Of a stretch of DNA of 64,000 bases, positions 42,840 through 52,258 are shown piece after piece. The notes below the pieces were generated by a model. The model was not told the origin of the DNA. It worked only from the letters and a program-made list of their open reading frames with translations, and made no database searches. Origin of the DNA: Hominenteromicrobium sp964531265 (GTDB lineage Bacteria > Bacillota > Clostridia > Oscillospirales > Acutalibacteraceae); the NCBI GenBank assembly GCA_964531265.1, contig CAZHDW010000012.1:1-64000 (forward strand), read 5' to 3'. A program made the translations under genes and the position numbers. The stretch's first letter is position 1. Each line of letters opens with the position of its first letter.

Positions 42840-43604
42840 TTAGAATTTTCTGAATCTTTCATAGCGCTCTTTAAGTAGCACCTCAGTGTCCTTCGCGCAA
42901 AGCACGTCAAGCTCTTCCTCCAGCAGTGACTTCACACGTCCGAAGATCTCGCCCTTGCCGCTTTCACTTATCACGCGTTCAACCACCTGAAAGCTCTCCA
43001 TATCCTGTGCGGTAAGCTTCAGATGCTCTGCCGCCTCCTTTGCGCGCTTGGCATCCTTCCACAGTATGCTTGCGCAGCCCTCGGGGGAAACCACGGAATA
43101 CACCGCGTTTTCAAGTATCCATACGCGATCCGCGACGGCCAGCGCAAGTGCTCCGCCGCTGCCGCCCTCTCCGACAAGCACGGAGATTATCGGCGTTTTC
43201 AGCCCCATCATCTCGATGAGATTTTCCGCGATTGCCTGACCCTGTCCGCGCTCCTCTGCGCCTATTCCGCAGAAAGCTCCGGCTGTGTCGACAAAGCACA
43301 CCACCGGCCTGTGGAATTTCTCCGCCTGCTTCATGAGGCGCAGTGCCTTGCGGTAGCCCTCGGGATTCGGCGAGCCGAAATTGCGGAACACCTTATCCTT
43401 GGTGTCTCCGCCCTTTTCTATCGCTATCACGGTAACGGCTCTGCCGTTCAGCTCAGCTATACCGCCGACCACCGCCGGGTCATCGGCAAAGCGCCGGTCG
43501 CCGTGAAGCTCCACGAAATCCGTGAAAATGTTTTTGATGAATGAAAATCCGGTAGCGCGTCCCTTTCCGCGGGCAAGCTGTACCTTTTCATAAGCCGCAG
43601 CCAT
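42840..43604 (-). CDS. accA: Acetyl-CoA carboxylase carboxyltransferase subunit alpha
   Basis: 254 aa. Crotonase-like carboxyltransferase half: FVELHGDRRFADDPAVVGGIAEL, then FPFG-less GSPNPEGYRKALRLM, PVVCFVDTAGAFCGIGAEERGQGQAIAENL and LVGEGGSGGALALAVADRV. With AccD it transfers CO2 from biotin to acetyl-CoA. Last gene of the fab operon; overlaps accD by 1 nt. Confidence 0.97.
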   Translation of the reverse strand: MAAAYEKVQLARGKGRATGFSFIKNIFTDFVELHGDRRFADDPAVVGGIAELNGRAVTVIAIEKGGDTKDKVFRNFGSPNPEGYRKALRLMKQAEKFHRPVVCFVDTAGAFCGIGAEERGQGQAIAENLIEMMGLKTPIISVLVGEGGSGGALALAVADRVWILENAVYSVVSPEGCASILWKDAKRAKEAAEHLKLTAQDMESFQVVERVISESGKGEIFGRVKSLLEEELDVLCAKDTEVLLKERYERFRKF

Positions 43605-44470
43605 TACGCTTCCCCCTTTTCGATGCCATGCATTTTAAGCAGCCTTGCTATCATTTTCTTCTGCTCACTACGCGGCGTGATGAGGTCTACGAAGCCGTGC
43701 TCAAGCAGGAACTCCGCCCTTTGAAAGCCCTCCGGCAGCTTTTTGTGCACCGTCTGCTCTATGACACGTGCACCGGCAAAGCCTATCAGAGTGCCCGGCT
43801 CCGCCATGATGATGTCTCCGTCCATTGCGAAGCTCGCCGTAACACCGCCCGTTGTGGGGTCTGTCAGCACGGCAAGATAAAAGAGCCCGGCCTCGCTGTG
43901 CAGGCGTACTGCGCCGCTTGTCTTCGCCATCTGCATAAGGGACAGGATGCCCTCCTGCATTCTGGCGCCGCCTGCCGCCGTAAAGCCGACTACGGGAAGC
44001 CTGTTCTCCGTCGCATATTCAAAAAGCCTTGTTATCTTTTCGCCGACAGCCGTACCCATGCTGCCCATCATAAAATGCGGATCCATGCAGAACAGTGCGC
44101 ATTTTTTGCCGTACAGCTCAGCGGTACCGCAGATAACGGCCTCCTTTTCCCTTGTGGAAAGCCTTGCACTTTTCAGCTTGTTTTCGTAATTCGGAAATTT
44201 CAAAATATCCTTGCTCGTTATATCCTCGTAAAGCTCGGTAAAGCTACCCTCATCCGCCAGAAAATCTATGCGCTGCCTTGCCGTCATTCTGAAATGATGT
44301 CCGCAGCGGCACACGTTCTGCGCATCCCACAGCTCCGACATCGGTGTCTGCAAGCCGCATTTCGGGCAGGTCATAGTAGCTTCATGCTGCTCTTCAAGCG
44401 GATTTTTAAGCTGCTTGCCGCCCTTTTCAAGCTCATTCTGTGACGAACGAAACAGTCCCATTAAGTTCAC
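43604..44470 (-). CDS. accD: Acetyl-CoA carboxylase carboxyltransferase subunit beta
   Basis: 288 aa. N-terminal zinc finger (CPKCG ... CRCG), then the crotonase-like carboxyltransferase domain (GFTAAGGARMQEGILSLMQMAKT, LTDPTTGGVTASFA). GTG start at 44470 has AGGGGG upstream; an ATG at 44461 is the alternative. Upstream accC is 32 nt away. Confidence 0.97.
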   Translation of the reverse strand: MNLMGLFRSSQNELEKGGKQLKNPLEEQHEATMTCPKCGLQTPMSELWDAQNVCRCGHHFRMTARQRIDFLADEGSFTELYEDITSKDILKFPNYENKLKSARLSTREKEAVICGTAELYGKKCALFCMDPHFMMGSMGTAVGEKITRLFEYATENRLPVVGFTAAGGARMQEGILSLMQMAKTSGAVRLHSEAGLFYLAVLTDPTTGGVTASFAMDGDIIMAEPGTLIGFAGARVIEQTVHKKLPEGFQRAEFLLEHGFVDLITPRSEQKKMIARLLKMHGIEKGEA

Positions 44471-44502
44471 GGCGGTCTACCCCCTTTGTTTTTTCGTACA
44501 GA

Positions 44503-45816
44503 TCATTCCTCGCGTTTCTTCATAAAGTCCGTATAATAATCTCCGCTTTGGAATTCCGGATCGCGCACTATATCTATCTGTCTCTCAATATTGTTGGGCA
44601 GGCCGCCTATCACGAGCTCGCACAGAGCGGACTGCATCTTGCGTATTGCTTCCTCGCGTGTGGAGGAAAACACTATCATCTTTCCGAGCATGGAGTCGTA
44701 AAACGGCGGAACCTCATACCCCTGATATAAAAATGTATCAAACCTGACCCACGGGCCGGAGGGAATGTGTAATATATCCACCTTGCCCACGCTGTCCGCA
44801 TTTATTCTGCATTCGATAGCCGCACCGTTCACCCTGATATCGTCCTGTGTGAAATTCAGCTCCACACCGGCGGCTATTCGTATCTGCCACTTCACTATAT
44901 CCTTGCCCGTTACAAGCTCGGACACCGGGTGCTCCACCTGCAGGCGCGTGTTCATCTCCATGAAGTAAAATTCACCGTCGGCCGTCATCAAAAACTCCAC
45001 CGTTCCGGCATTCACATAGCCCACTGCCCCGGCAGCTCTTGCAGCCGCATCAAACAGCTTTGCACGCGTCTGTGCCGAAACTCCCGGGGACGGCGACTCC
45101 TCTATCAGCTTCTGGTTGTTTTTCTGTATGGAGCATTCTCTCTCGCCCAGGCAGACAACATGTCCCTGCTCATCACAGAGCAGTTGCACCTCGATGTGCT
45201 TGGCCGGATAGATGTACTTTTCCATGTACATTCTGCCGTCTCCGAAGGCCTTTTCCGCCTCGGCCGAGGCTGTCTCAAAGGCCTGCGCAAGCTCATCCTC
45301 GTTTCGCACGAGCCTTATGCCCTTTCCGCCGCCTCCAGCAGAGGCCTTAAGCATTACGGGATAACCGACGGTTTTTGCCGCAGCAGCGGCCTGTGCAGCA
45401 TTTTCAAGAATGCCCGTGCCCGGTATTGTAGGCACACCGGCCTCTTGCATGATGCGCCGCGCCGCGTCCTTATCGCCCATTCTCGAGATAAGCTCTCCGG
45501 ACGGCCCGACAAAGGTAATGCCGTATTTTTTGCAAAGCTCCGCAAAGCCCGGATTCTCTGCCAGGAAGCCATAGCCCGGGTGTATCGCCTGAGCCTTTGT
45601 AGCCAGCGCCGCGCTGATTATCCTCTCCTGATTCAGATAGCTGTCGTTTGCAGCAGCCTCACCGATACAGATTGCCTCATCGGCAAGTGCCACGTGGATG
45701 GACTCCGCATCGGCCTTGGAGTACACCGCAACGGTACGTATTCCCATTTCCTTGCAGGCACGAATGATGCGCACAGCTATCTCTCCGCGGTTAGCAACAA
45801 GTAGTTTTGTAAACAT
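44503..45816 (-). CDS. accC: Biotin carboxylase
   Basis: 437 aa from MFTKLLVANRGEIAVRI (AGGAAGGA upstream). ATP-grasp domain; GGGGKGIRLV glycine loop; EVQLLCDEQGH, EFYFMEMNTRLQVEHPVSELVTGKD with catalytic Glu and Arg. Carboxylates biotin on AccB. Internal to the operon. Confidence 0.97.
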   Translation of the reverse strand: MFTKLLVANRGEIAVRIIRACKEMGIRTVAVYSKADAESIHVALADEAICIGEAAANDSYLNQERIISAALATKAQAIHPGYGFLAENPGFAELCKKYGITFVGPSGELISRMGDKDAARRIMQEAGVPTIPGTGILENAAQAAAAAKTVGYPVMLKASAGGGGKGIRLVRNEDELAQAFETASAEAEKAFGDGRMYMEKYIYPAKHIEVQLLCDEQGHVVCLGERECSIQKNNQKLIEESPSPGVSAQTRAKLFDAAARAAGAVGYVNAGTVEFLMTADGEFYFMEMNTRLQVEHPVSELVTGKDIVKWQIRIAAGVELNFTQDDIRVNGAAIECRINADSVGKVDILHIPSGPWVRFDTFLYQGYEVPPFYDSMLGKMIVFSSTREEAIRKMQSALCELVIGGLPNNIERQIDIVRDPEFQSGDYYTDFMKKREE

Positions 45817-45835
45817 AGGCAATCCTTCCTTAAAC

Positions 45836-46252
45836 TTAACTGTTCAGCAGCGCAAAGGAGAATTCCGCCGAAATACAGATTTTGCCGTTCACACGGCCCA
45901 CACCCTTTGCAAAATAGAACATGCCCCTCTGCCGAACTATCTCGCACTCCGTTTCGAGCGTATCGCCCGGCTTCACCATGGAGCGGAATTTCACCTTATC
46001 AAGGCTTGTAAACACCGGGGTAACATGCTCTGTAGCGCTCTTTGCGAGCAGCACACATGCACTCTGGGCCAGCATTTCGCACTGAATCACGCCCGGAACT
46101 ATCGGATTATCCGGAAAATGTCCCTGCAAAAAGTATTCATCTCCGCGAATATGGCATTTTCCGTGCGCCTTACCGTCTATCAGCTCCACCTCGTCCACAA
46201 GCAGCATGGGCTCGCGGTGGGGCAGGATGCTCTTTATCTCTTCTCTGTTCAT
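45836..46252 (-). CDS. fabZ: 3-hydroxyacyl-ACP dehydratase FabZ
   Basis: 138 aa hotdog fold. The active-site segment GHFPDNPIVPGVIQCEMLAQ holds the catalytic His and Glu. N-terminus IKSILPHREPMLLVDEVELID is the family signature. Dehydrates beta-hydroxyacyl-ACP in elongation. Ribosome site AAGGTG near the accB stop. Confidence 0.97.
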   Translation of the reverse strand: MNREEIKSILPHREPMLLVDEVELIDGKAHGKCHIRGDEYFLQGHFPDNPIVPGVIQCEMLAQSACVLLAKSATEHVTPVFTSLDKVKFRSMVKPGDTLETECEIVRQRGMFYFAKGVGRVNGKICISAEFSFALLNS

Positions 46253-46261
46253 GCTGTCACC

Positions 46262-46687
46262 TTATTCCTGAGCAATGCGAAACAGCGGCTGGTCGTATTC
46301 CACTACCTGTCCGTTGCCAACACATATCTCGGCTATTTTGCCCTCCACCTCGCAGGTGATCTCATTCATGAGCTTCATCGCCTCTATTATGCACAGCGTA
46401 TCTCCGGGATGCACCGTGTCACCGATTTCGACAAAGGGCTTGCTTTCGGGAGAGGGAGCGGAATAGAACACGCCCACAGCCGGGCTCTTGACATAAACGC
46501 CGGGCTTTTCATCCTTCATCTCCTCTGTCGGTACTGCTGTTTCCTTCGGCACCGATATAATCTGCTGCACGGGCTGAGCCGTCGGCATACGCTCTATAGT
46601 CACGTGGCTGCCGTCCACCTCAAGCCTTGTCAGACCGTTCTTCTGCACTATCTCGGCAAGCGCCGCTATATCCTTAATATTGATCAT
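46262..46687 (-). CDS. accB: Biotin carboxyl carrier protein of acetyl-CoA carboxylase
   Basis: 141 aa from MINIKDIAALAEIV (GAGG upstream). Pro/Glu linker, then a biotinyl domain with the biotinylated Lys in CIIEAMKLMNEI. Carries biotin between AccC and AccAD. Confidence 0.97.
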   Translation of the reverse strand: MINIKDIAALAEIVQKNGLTRLEVDGSHVTIERMPTAQPVQQIISVPKETAVPTEEMKDEKPGVYVKSPAVGVFYSAPSPESKPFVEIGDTVHPGDTLCIIEAMKLMNEITCEVEGKIAEICVGNGQVVEYDQPLFRIAQE

Positions 46688-46725
46688 ATCAGCCTCTAAC
46701 CTTTCTACTGTTGAGTTCATTTATA

Positions 46726-47961
46726 TCACAAAACCTTACGCAATGCAATGCAGGCGTTATGGCCACCAAAGCCGAGTGACACCGACAGTGCAAGGTCGAG
46801 CTCGACATTTCTTGCCGTATTCGGGCAAACATCGAGGTCGCATTCCGGGTCGGGCTGCTCGTAGTGTATCGTCGGCGGAACTATGCCCTCCTTTATTGCA
46901 AGGGCGGTGGCAATCGCCTCCACGGCACCTGCCGCGCCGAGCATATGACCGGTCATTGACTTTGTGGAGCTCACGATGACTCTGTTTGAATGCTCTCCGA
47001 AGACGCTCTTTATAGCCATTGTCTCGCTTTTTTCGTTCAGCGATGTGCTCGTGCCATGTGCGTTTATGTATATTTTCTCGTTTACAATGTCCGCGCCGGC
47101 CTCATCGAGAGCCATGCGTATCGCTCTGGCTCCGCCCCTGCCCTCGGGGTCGGGGGCTGTCATGTGGTGTGCGTCATCCGTGGAGCCGTAGCCAACGATC
47201 TCGGCATATATTCTGGCTCCGCGTGCTTTTGCATGCTCATACTCCTCCAGTATCAGCGCTGCGCCGCCCTCACCCATTACAAAGCCGCTTCTGCGCTTAT
47301 CAAAGGGGCAGCAGGCCGTCTCCGGATCCGGATTTGTCGTCAGGGCGGTCATATTGCCAAAGCCGGCCACGCCGATGGGCGTTATTGCGGCCTCTGCACC
47401 GCCTGCAATGATGGCATCGAGATATCCGTGCTTTATTGCTCTGTAAGCCTCGCCTATCTCATTATTGCTCGTTGCGCAGGCCGTGGTTATCGGCAGGCAA
47501 GCACCCTGAGCGTTGAAGCGAATGGCGATATTGCCGCCTGCGATATTCGCTATGAGCATCGGTATGAAATACGCGGATACGCGCTTCGGGCCTTTTTCGT
47601 TCATTACGGCGACCTGATTTGAAAAAGTCTCTATGCCGCCGATGCCGGAACCGAAATAAACACCGAGACGCTCCGGGTCTATCTTGCCCTCTATCTCGCT
47701 GTCGCTCATTGCCTGTACTGCCGCCGCCATTGCGTACTGCGAAAACAGATCGCTCTTTCTCACTTCGCCCCTGTCCATATATTTAAGCGGATCGAAGTCC
47801 TTGACCTCTCCCGCAACATGTGCCTTATAATCCGTGGAATCAAATTTTGTTATCGTGCCAATGCCGTTTTTACCGGCCTTGAGGCTTTCCCAAAATGTCT
47901 CCACATCGTTTCCGACCGGTGTTATCGCACCGAGACCGGTAATTACAACTCTTCTTTCCAT
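46726..47961 (-). CDS. fabF: 3-oxoacyl-ACP synthase II
   Basis: 411 aa from MERRVVITGLGAITPVGND (AAAGGA upstream). Thiolase-like condensing enzyme with the C-H-H triad: TTACATS (nucleophile), NAHGTSTSLNEKSE, STKSMTGHMLGAAG. Elongates acyl-ACP by two carbons. Preceded by a 237-nt structured gap. Confidence 0.97.
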   Translation of the reverse strand: MERRVVITGLGAITPVGNDVETFWESLKAGKNGIGTITKFDSTDYKAHVAGEVKDFDPLKYMDRGEVRKSDLFSQYAMAAAVQAMSDSEIEGKIDPERLGVYFGSGIGGIETFSNQVAVMNEKGPKRVSAYFIPMLIANIAGGNIAIRFNAQGACLPITTACATSNNEIGEAYRAIKHGYLDAIIAGGAEAAITPIGVAGFGNMTALTTNPDPETACCPFDKRRSGFVMGEGGAALILEEYEHAKARGARIYAEIVGYGSTDDAHHMTAPDPEGRGGARAIRMALDEAGADIVNEKIYINAHGTSTSLNEKSETMAIKSVFGEHSNRVIVSSTKSMTGHMLGAAGAVEAIATALAIKEGIVPPTIHYEQPDPECDLDVCPNTARNVELDLALSVSLGFGGHNACIALRKVL

Positions 47962-48005
47962 AATTTTTCCTTTCATGATCGACTTACACTATACGAAATA
48001 TCCGA

Positions 48006-48183
48006 GGGCGCATTGGGCACGATTCCCGATTTCCGTGCCCGATACGCCCTGCGGAAACTCCGCTATCCGTAACGCAGGCTCTCGCCTGCGAAAAAACGGC
48101 TGTTTTACGCGCCCTGCGTACCCGGACGCGTGTACAGGTTCCCATAGGAGTGGGTTTATCTTTCGAAGCGGATATTCATCCGC
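48006..48183 (-). other. Structured fabG-fabF intergenic region
   Basis: On the minus strand, hairpins at 48168-48183 (GCGGAT/ATCCGC), 48073-48090 (CGCAGGC closed by the GNRA tetraloop GAGA) and 48006-48049 (GGGCG plus GGGCACG stems, 12 bp). No reading frame, and no U-tract after the stems, so this is not a terminator. Other operon gaps are far shorter. Confidence 0.5.
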
Positions 48184-48198
48184 AAGAAAAATTCATTG

Positions 48199-48936
48199 TT
48201 ACATTGCAAGTCCGCCGTCAACGCGGATGACCTCGCCCGTGATATACGCCGCCGAATCGCTCGCAAGGAACGCCGCTGCTGCCGCAATATCCTCCGGCTC
48301 ACCCATTCTGCCGAGGGGTATCATGCCGAGAAGCTGATTGTCCTCGCCGATTCCGCTCGTCATATCCGTGCTTATAAAGCCCGGAGCTATCGCATTACAT
48401 GTCACGCCCCTCGAGGCCAGCTCGCGTGCAACGGACTTTGTAAGGCCTATCACGCCGGCCTTGGATGCGGAGTAATTCGCCTGACCCGCATTGCCCATGA
48501 TGCCGGACACGGAGGATATGTTGATAATGCGGCCGCTCCTCTTCCTGATAAATCCGGAATAGCACGCACGTATCATATTGAATGTGCCCTTGAGGTTTGT
48601 ATTGAGCACCGCGTCGTAATCATCATCCTTCATGGCAAGCACAAGGCTGTCCCGTGTTATTCCTGCGTTATTTACGAGAATATCGATCTTGCCGATGTCC
48701 TTTGTTACGGCCTTAACCGTCTCCTTTGCTTCCTCCGAGGAAGAAACATCGCATTTATATGCTGCTGCATTGCGGCCCATGGCGCGTATTTCCTCGCATA
48801 CGGCCTCCGCCTTTTCACGGTTTCCGGCATAGATAACGGCCACATCCGCGCCGTCCGCAGCAAGCCTCAGTGCCACCGCTCTGCCGATGCCCCTTGAAGC
48901 ACCGGTTACAAGTGCAGTTTTTCCCTGTAAACTCAT
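48199..48936 (-). CDS. fabG: 3-oxoacyl-ACP reductase FabG
   Basis: 245 aa short-chain dehydrogenase: NAD(P) motif TGASRGIGRAVAL, NNAG, catalytic Ser, Tyr and Lys (SSVSGIMGNAGQANYSASKAG). Reduces 3-oxoacyl-ACP with NADPH. Its ATG overlaps the fabD stop by 4 nt. Confidence 0.97.
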   Translation of the reverse strand: MSLQGKTALVTGASRGIGRAVALRLAADGADVAVIYAGNREKAEAVCEEIRAMGRNAAAYKCDVSSSEEAKETVKAVTKDIGKIDILVNNAGITRDSLVLAMKDDDYDAVLNTNLKGTFNMIRACYSGFIRKRSGRIINISSVSGIMGNAGQANYSASKAGVIGLTKSVARELASRGVTCNAIAPGFISTDMTSGIGEDNQLLGMIPLGRMGEPEDIAAAAAFLASDSAAYITGEVIRVDGGLAM

Positions 48937-49850
48937 ATTGTCTCCTTTATCGCATTCACCGTCTCAAGCAGAGTTTCTGCGTTTTCAACGTGATATATCC
49001 TTAAGCTGCGGTCGATCTTCTTTATCAGGCCGCACAGAGTCTTGCCAGCTCCAACCTCAATGAAGGTGTCGACACCGTCCGCTTTCATATGCTCTATCGT
49101 CTGCTGCCAGCGCACCGGATTGCACACCTGCTTTTCGAGCAGCTCGCGTGCGTTCCCGTACGGCTGTGCAGTATAATTCGCGTACAGCGGTATTCTCGGA
49201 ACATTCAGCTCAATTGCATTCAGCACTCCTCCGAGTGCCTCCGCTGCCTCCTGCATGAACGGAGAATGAAAGCCGCCGCTCACATTCAGCGTTACCGTTC
49301 TGCCGCCGCTTTTTGCCACAGCCTCCGAAAAGCCCTCAAGCTCCGGCTTAAAGCCGGCCACAACGAGCTGACCCGGGCAGTTGTAATTCACCGGGTAGAT
49401 GCCCGGATGCTGCGCACACAGCTCCTCGACAGCTTCATTCGAAAGCTTCAGAACAGCCGCCATTGCGGTCTCCGCCTTCTCCGCTGCGGCCTGCATGAGC
49501 TCTCCGCGGCGAACTACAAAGCCGAAGCCGTCTTTCTCCGACATAACTCCGGCAAAGGTCGCCGCCGCAACCTCGCCGAGGGAAAAGCCTGCCGCCGCTT
49601 CTGCGTGTACACCGGCCTCCTCAAGCGCCATTGCCGAGGCCAGATCCACACAGTAAAGGCAGGGCTGTGTGTTTTTTGTAATGCTAATCTCCTCCAAGGA
49701 GCCTTCAAAGCACTGCTTTTCGGTTCCCGGACGAAGCTCTTCGGCTGTGTCGAAAACCTTTTTCGCCGCAGCACTCACCTCATAAAGAGAGCTGCCCATC
49801 CCACTATACTGAGCACCCTGACCGGAAAAAACAAAGGCTATTTTACCCAT
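48933..49850 (-). CDS. fabD: Malonyl-CoA:ACP transacylase FabD
   Basis: 305 aa from MGKIAFVFSGQGAQYSGMG; AGGGGG upstream and a 13-nt overlap with fabK. The catalytic Ser is in AAAGFSLGEVAAATF, where most homologues have GHSxG, so Phe replaces the His next to the nucleophile. The partner His is in GGFHSPFMQEA. Loads malonyl onto ACP. Confidence 0.95.
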   Translation of the reverse strand: MGKIAFVFSGQGAQYSGMGSSLYEVSAAAKKVFDTAEELRPGTEKQCFEGSLEEISITKNTQPCLYCVDLASAMALEEAGVHAEAAAGFSLGEVAAATFAGVMSEKDGFGFVVRRGELMQAAAEKAETAMAAVLKLSNEAVEELCAQHPGIYPVNYNCPGQLVVAGFKPELEGFSEAVAKSGGRTVTLNVSGGFHSPFMQEAAEALGGVLNAIELNVPRIPLYANYTAQPYGNARELLEKQVCNPVRWQQTIEHMKADGVDTFIEVGAGKTLCGLIKKIDRSLRIYHVENAETLLETVNAIKETI

Positions 49851-50782
49851 TTCTGTGACCCCCTGAGTACTTCCTCCGCCTCGGTGAATATCTCTGTGAT
49901 TATCTCCGCCGCTGTCTGCTCGCGATCCACCATTCCGGCTATCTGACCTGCCAGGAAGCATCCCGTCTTTTCATCACCCTCAACGGCCGCACGGTAGAGT
50001 GAACCGCGTCCGTAGGCCTCAAGCTCCTCATCGGAGATATCCGTATATTCGAGCCTTGCATATTCCTTGGAGTATGGGTTCTTAAGGCTTCTGACGGGAT
50101 GTCCGAGACGTCTTCCGGTGGAAACCGTCGCAATGTCATTGGCCTTGAGCACCTTGTTCTTGTAGTTTTGATGAACGCCGCATTCCTTTGCAACAAGGAA
50201 GCGTGTTCCGAGCTGAACACCCACAGCGCCCAGCATGAAGGCTGCCGCCACACCGCGGCCGTCGCCGATACCGCCTGCCGCTATAACGGGAATATCAACG
50301 GCGCTTACCACCTGCGGCACAAGTGGCATTGTGGTGAGCTCGCCGATATGTCCGCCGCTCTCCCCACCCTCGGCGATTATTGCCGAGGCGCCAACGCGCT
50401 GCATGAGCTTTGCCATGCTGACCGAAGCCACAACGGGGATTACCTTTATGCCTGCGGCGATCCATTCCTTCATGTACTTTGAGGGATTTCCCGCGCCGGT
50501 CGTGACCACCGCGACTCTTTCCTCCGTTACCACCCTTGCCACCTCATCGGCAAAGGGACTCATCAGCATTATATTCACGCCAAAGGGCTTATCCGTCAGC
50601 TCTCTTGCTATCTTTATCTGCTCTCTCAGGTACTCCGCGTTCGCATTCATCGCGGATATAATGCCGAGACCGCCTGCCTCGGAAACAGCACCTGCAAGCT
50701 TTCCGTCGGATATCCATGCCATGCCACCCTGAAATATCGGGTAGCGTATGCCGAGCATATCGCATATCGGTGTATGTATCAT
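49838..50782 (-). CDS. fabK: Enoyl-ACP reductase II (FMN-dependent FabK)
   Basis: 314 aa. Nitronate monooxygenase-like TIM barrel: IRYPIFQGGMAWISDGKLAGAVSEAGGLGII, AEGGESGGHIGELTTMPL, VIAAGGIGDGRGVAAAFMLGAVGVQLGTRF. FabK replaces the triclosan-sensitive FabI as enoyl reductase. Starts 22 nt after fabH stop. Confidence 0.97.
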   Translation of the reverse strand: MIHTPICDMLGIRYPIFQGGMAWISDGKLAGAVSEAGGLGIISAMNANAEYLREQIKIARELTDKPFGVNIMLMSPFADEVARVVTEERVAVVTTGAGNPSKYMKEWIAAGIKVIPVVASVSMAKLMQRVGASAIIAEGGESGGHIGELTTMPLVPQVVSAVDIPVIAAGGIGDGRGVAAAFMLGAVGVQLGTRFLVAKECGVHQNYKNKVLKANDIATVSTGRRLGHPVRSLKNPYSKEYARLEYTDISDEELEAYGRGSLYRAAVEGDEKTGCFLAGQIAGMVDREQTAAEIITEIFTEAEEVLRGSQKWVK

Positions 50783-50804
50783 TACTATCTTCCTTTCTCC
50801 GTTA

Positions 50805-51764
50805 TCAGTAACGAATTATCATGGCCCCTGCCGAGAGGCCGCCGCCGAAGGCCGCAAGCACTATAAGGTCGCCCCTGTGCAGTCTGCCCTCTCTGTTCAT
50901 TTCATCAAGAAGTATCGGAACACTCGCCGAGGAGGTATTTCCGTAGCGATCTATGTTGATGCAGAATTTTTCCGGCGCGATATCCGGTATCCTGCGTCTT
51001 GCCTCGTTGATGATCCTGTAATTTGCCTGGTGCGGAATGACCAACGCTATCTCATCCCCCGATACTCCGGCAGTTTCCATGAGCGCCTTTATGTTATCTG
51101 ACATTGCCATTACCGCGAATTTATACGTCTCGCGGCCGTTCATAAATACGCTTGTACGCTCGGGAAGCTCATTTTTGTACCATGGAGAATTTGCATAGCG
51201 CGTGGGGATATTGATAACCTCGTTGCCGCCCTTTGTCATCAGAGAGGATGCCACAAGGCCGTCACCCTGCCCGAGCACAACAGCTCCTGCACCGTCACCG
51301 AAAATACAGCAGGTGCCGCGGTCGCTCCAGTCCACTATGCCGCTCATACGCTCTGCACTGACCACCAGTACATGCCCGTACATGCCGCGTGAAAGAAAAC
51401 CCGCCGCCGTTTCAAGTGCGAAAAGGAAGCCCGAGCATGCCGCCGACATATCGAATGCCGGACATTTTGCGCCGATTCGGTTCTGCACCATGCATCCGAC
51501 TCCCGGCGAAAGCGACTCACCCGATATTGTCGTTGCGATTATCAGGTCGAGCTGTTCTGCGGTGATATTGGCATTTTCAAGAGCGCGCTCGGCGGCCTTT
51601 ACCGCCATATCCGTTGCGGATTCATCCACGCTGATATGCCTGCTCTTTACGCCGATGCGTTGTGTTATCCACTCATCGTTGGTTTCTACGAGCGTTGAAA
51701 GCTCATCATTATCCACTATGTGCTCCGGTGCATAGCTGCCCGTGCCCAAAACAGTAAAACTCAT
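50805..51764 (-). CDS. fabH: 3-oxoacyl-ACP synthase III FabH
   Basis: 319 aa. Condenses acetyl-CoA with malonyl-ACP to start synthesis. Catalytic Cys in DMSAACSGFLF, His in VIPHQANYRI, Asn in RYGNTSSASVPI. Begins MSFTVLGTGSYAPEHIVDN with AAGGAG upstream. The next gene is fabK: acpP, usually placed between them in S. pneumoniae, is absent. Confidence 0.97.
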   Translation of the reverse strand: MSFTVLGTGSYAPEHIVDNDELSTLVETNDEWITQRIGVKSRHISVDESATDMAVKAAERALENANITAEQLDLIIATTISGESLSPGVGCMVQNRIGAKCPAFDMSAACSGFLFALETAAGFLSRGMYGHVLVVSAERMSGIVDWSDRGTCCIFGDGAGAVVLGQGDGLVASSLMTKGGNEVINIPTRYANSPWYKNELPERTSVFMNGRETYKFAVMAMSDNIKALMETAGVSGDEIALVIPHQANYRIINEARRRIPDIAPEKFCINIDRYGNTSSASVPILLDEMNREGRLHRGDLIVLAAFGGGLSAGAMIIRY

Positions 51765-51774
51765 TTTTTGCTCC

Positions 51775-52215
51775 TTATATCTTTGACTGAAAATATCTGT
51801 TCAGCCGTCCCAGTATTTCTATCAGCTTCTCCTGCTCCTGGTCGTTCAGGTCGCTTGTGACCTCACGAATCATATTCCTGTGGAATCTGGCATGAAAGGC
51901 GTTCACGCGCTGACCGTTTTTCGTAAGCGTTACGAGCACCGCACGTCCGTCTGCCTCCACATGACGCTTCTCGCAATAGCCCTTCTGCACTAGCTTGTTC
52001 ACTGCCACCGTAACGGATGGCTTTGTCACGTTCTGCCTCTGTGCGATTTCGCTGACCGTCATTCCGTCCTCTGCCTTGCCTATCTGCTCCAGCAGATGCA
52101 TCTCACCTATCGAGAGGTTGAGACGGCTCCTTTTAATGTCATTTTCCTCCATTACACGAACGTTTCGGTATATCTCCTCAAGCAGAGAATTCAGCGCTGC
52201 TTCATACTCCGACAT
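51775..52215 (-). CDS. fabT: MarR-family repressor, FabT-like
   Basis: 146 aa from the ATG at 52215 (AGAGGG upstream). Winged helix: LLEQIGKAEDGMTVSEIAQRQNVTKPSVTVAVNKLVQKGYCEKRHVEADGRAV, the MarR signature. First gene of the fatty-acid operon, as FabT in streptococci, whose repression needs long-chain acyl-ACP. A matching operator lies 43 bp upstream. Confidence 0.9.
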   Translation of the reverse strand: MSEYEAALNSLLEEIYRNVRVMEENDIKRSRLNLSIGEMHLLEQIGKAEDGMTVSEIAQRQNVTKPSVTVAVNKLVQKGYCEKRHVEADGRAVLVTLTKNGQRVNAFHARFHRNMIREVTSDLNDQEQEKLIEILGRLNRYFQSKI

Positions 52216-52258
52216 ATTCATCCCTCTTTAGCCAATATTTCTTAATCCCACAATAAAT

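Noticed and set aside
48073..48090. Terminator inside the fabG-fabF gap
   Set aside because: The hairpin is not followed by a U-run on the transcribed strand.
49089..49946. Antisense open frame opposite fabD
   Set aside because: Shadow of a conserved gene, with no start signal.
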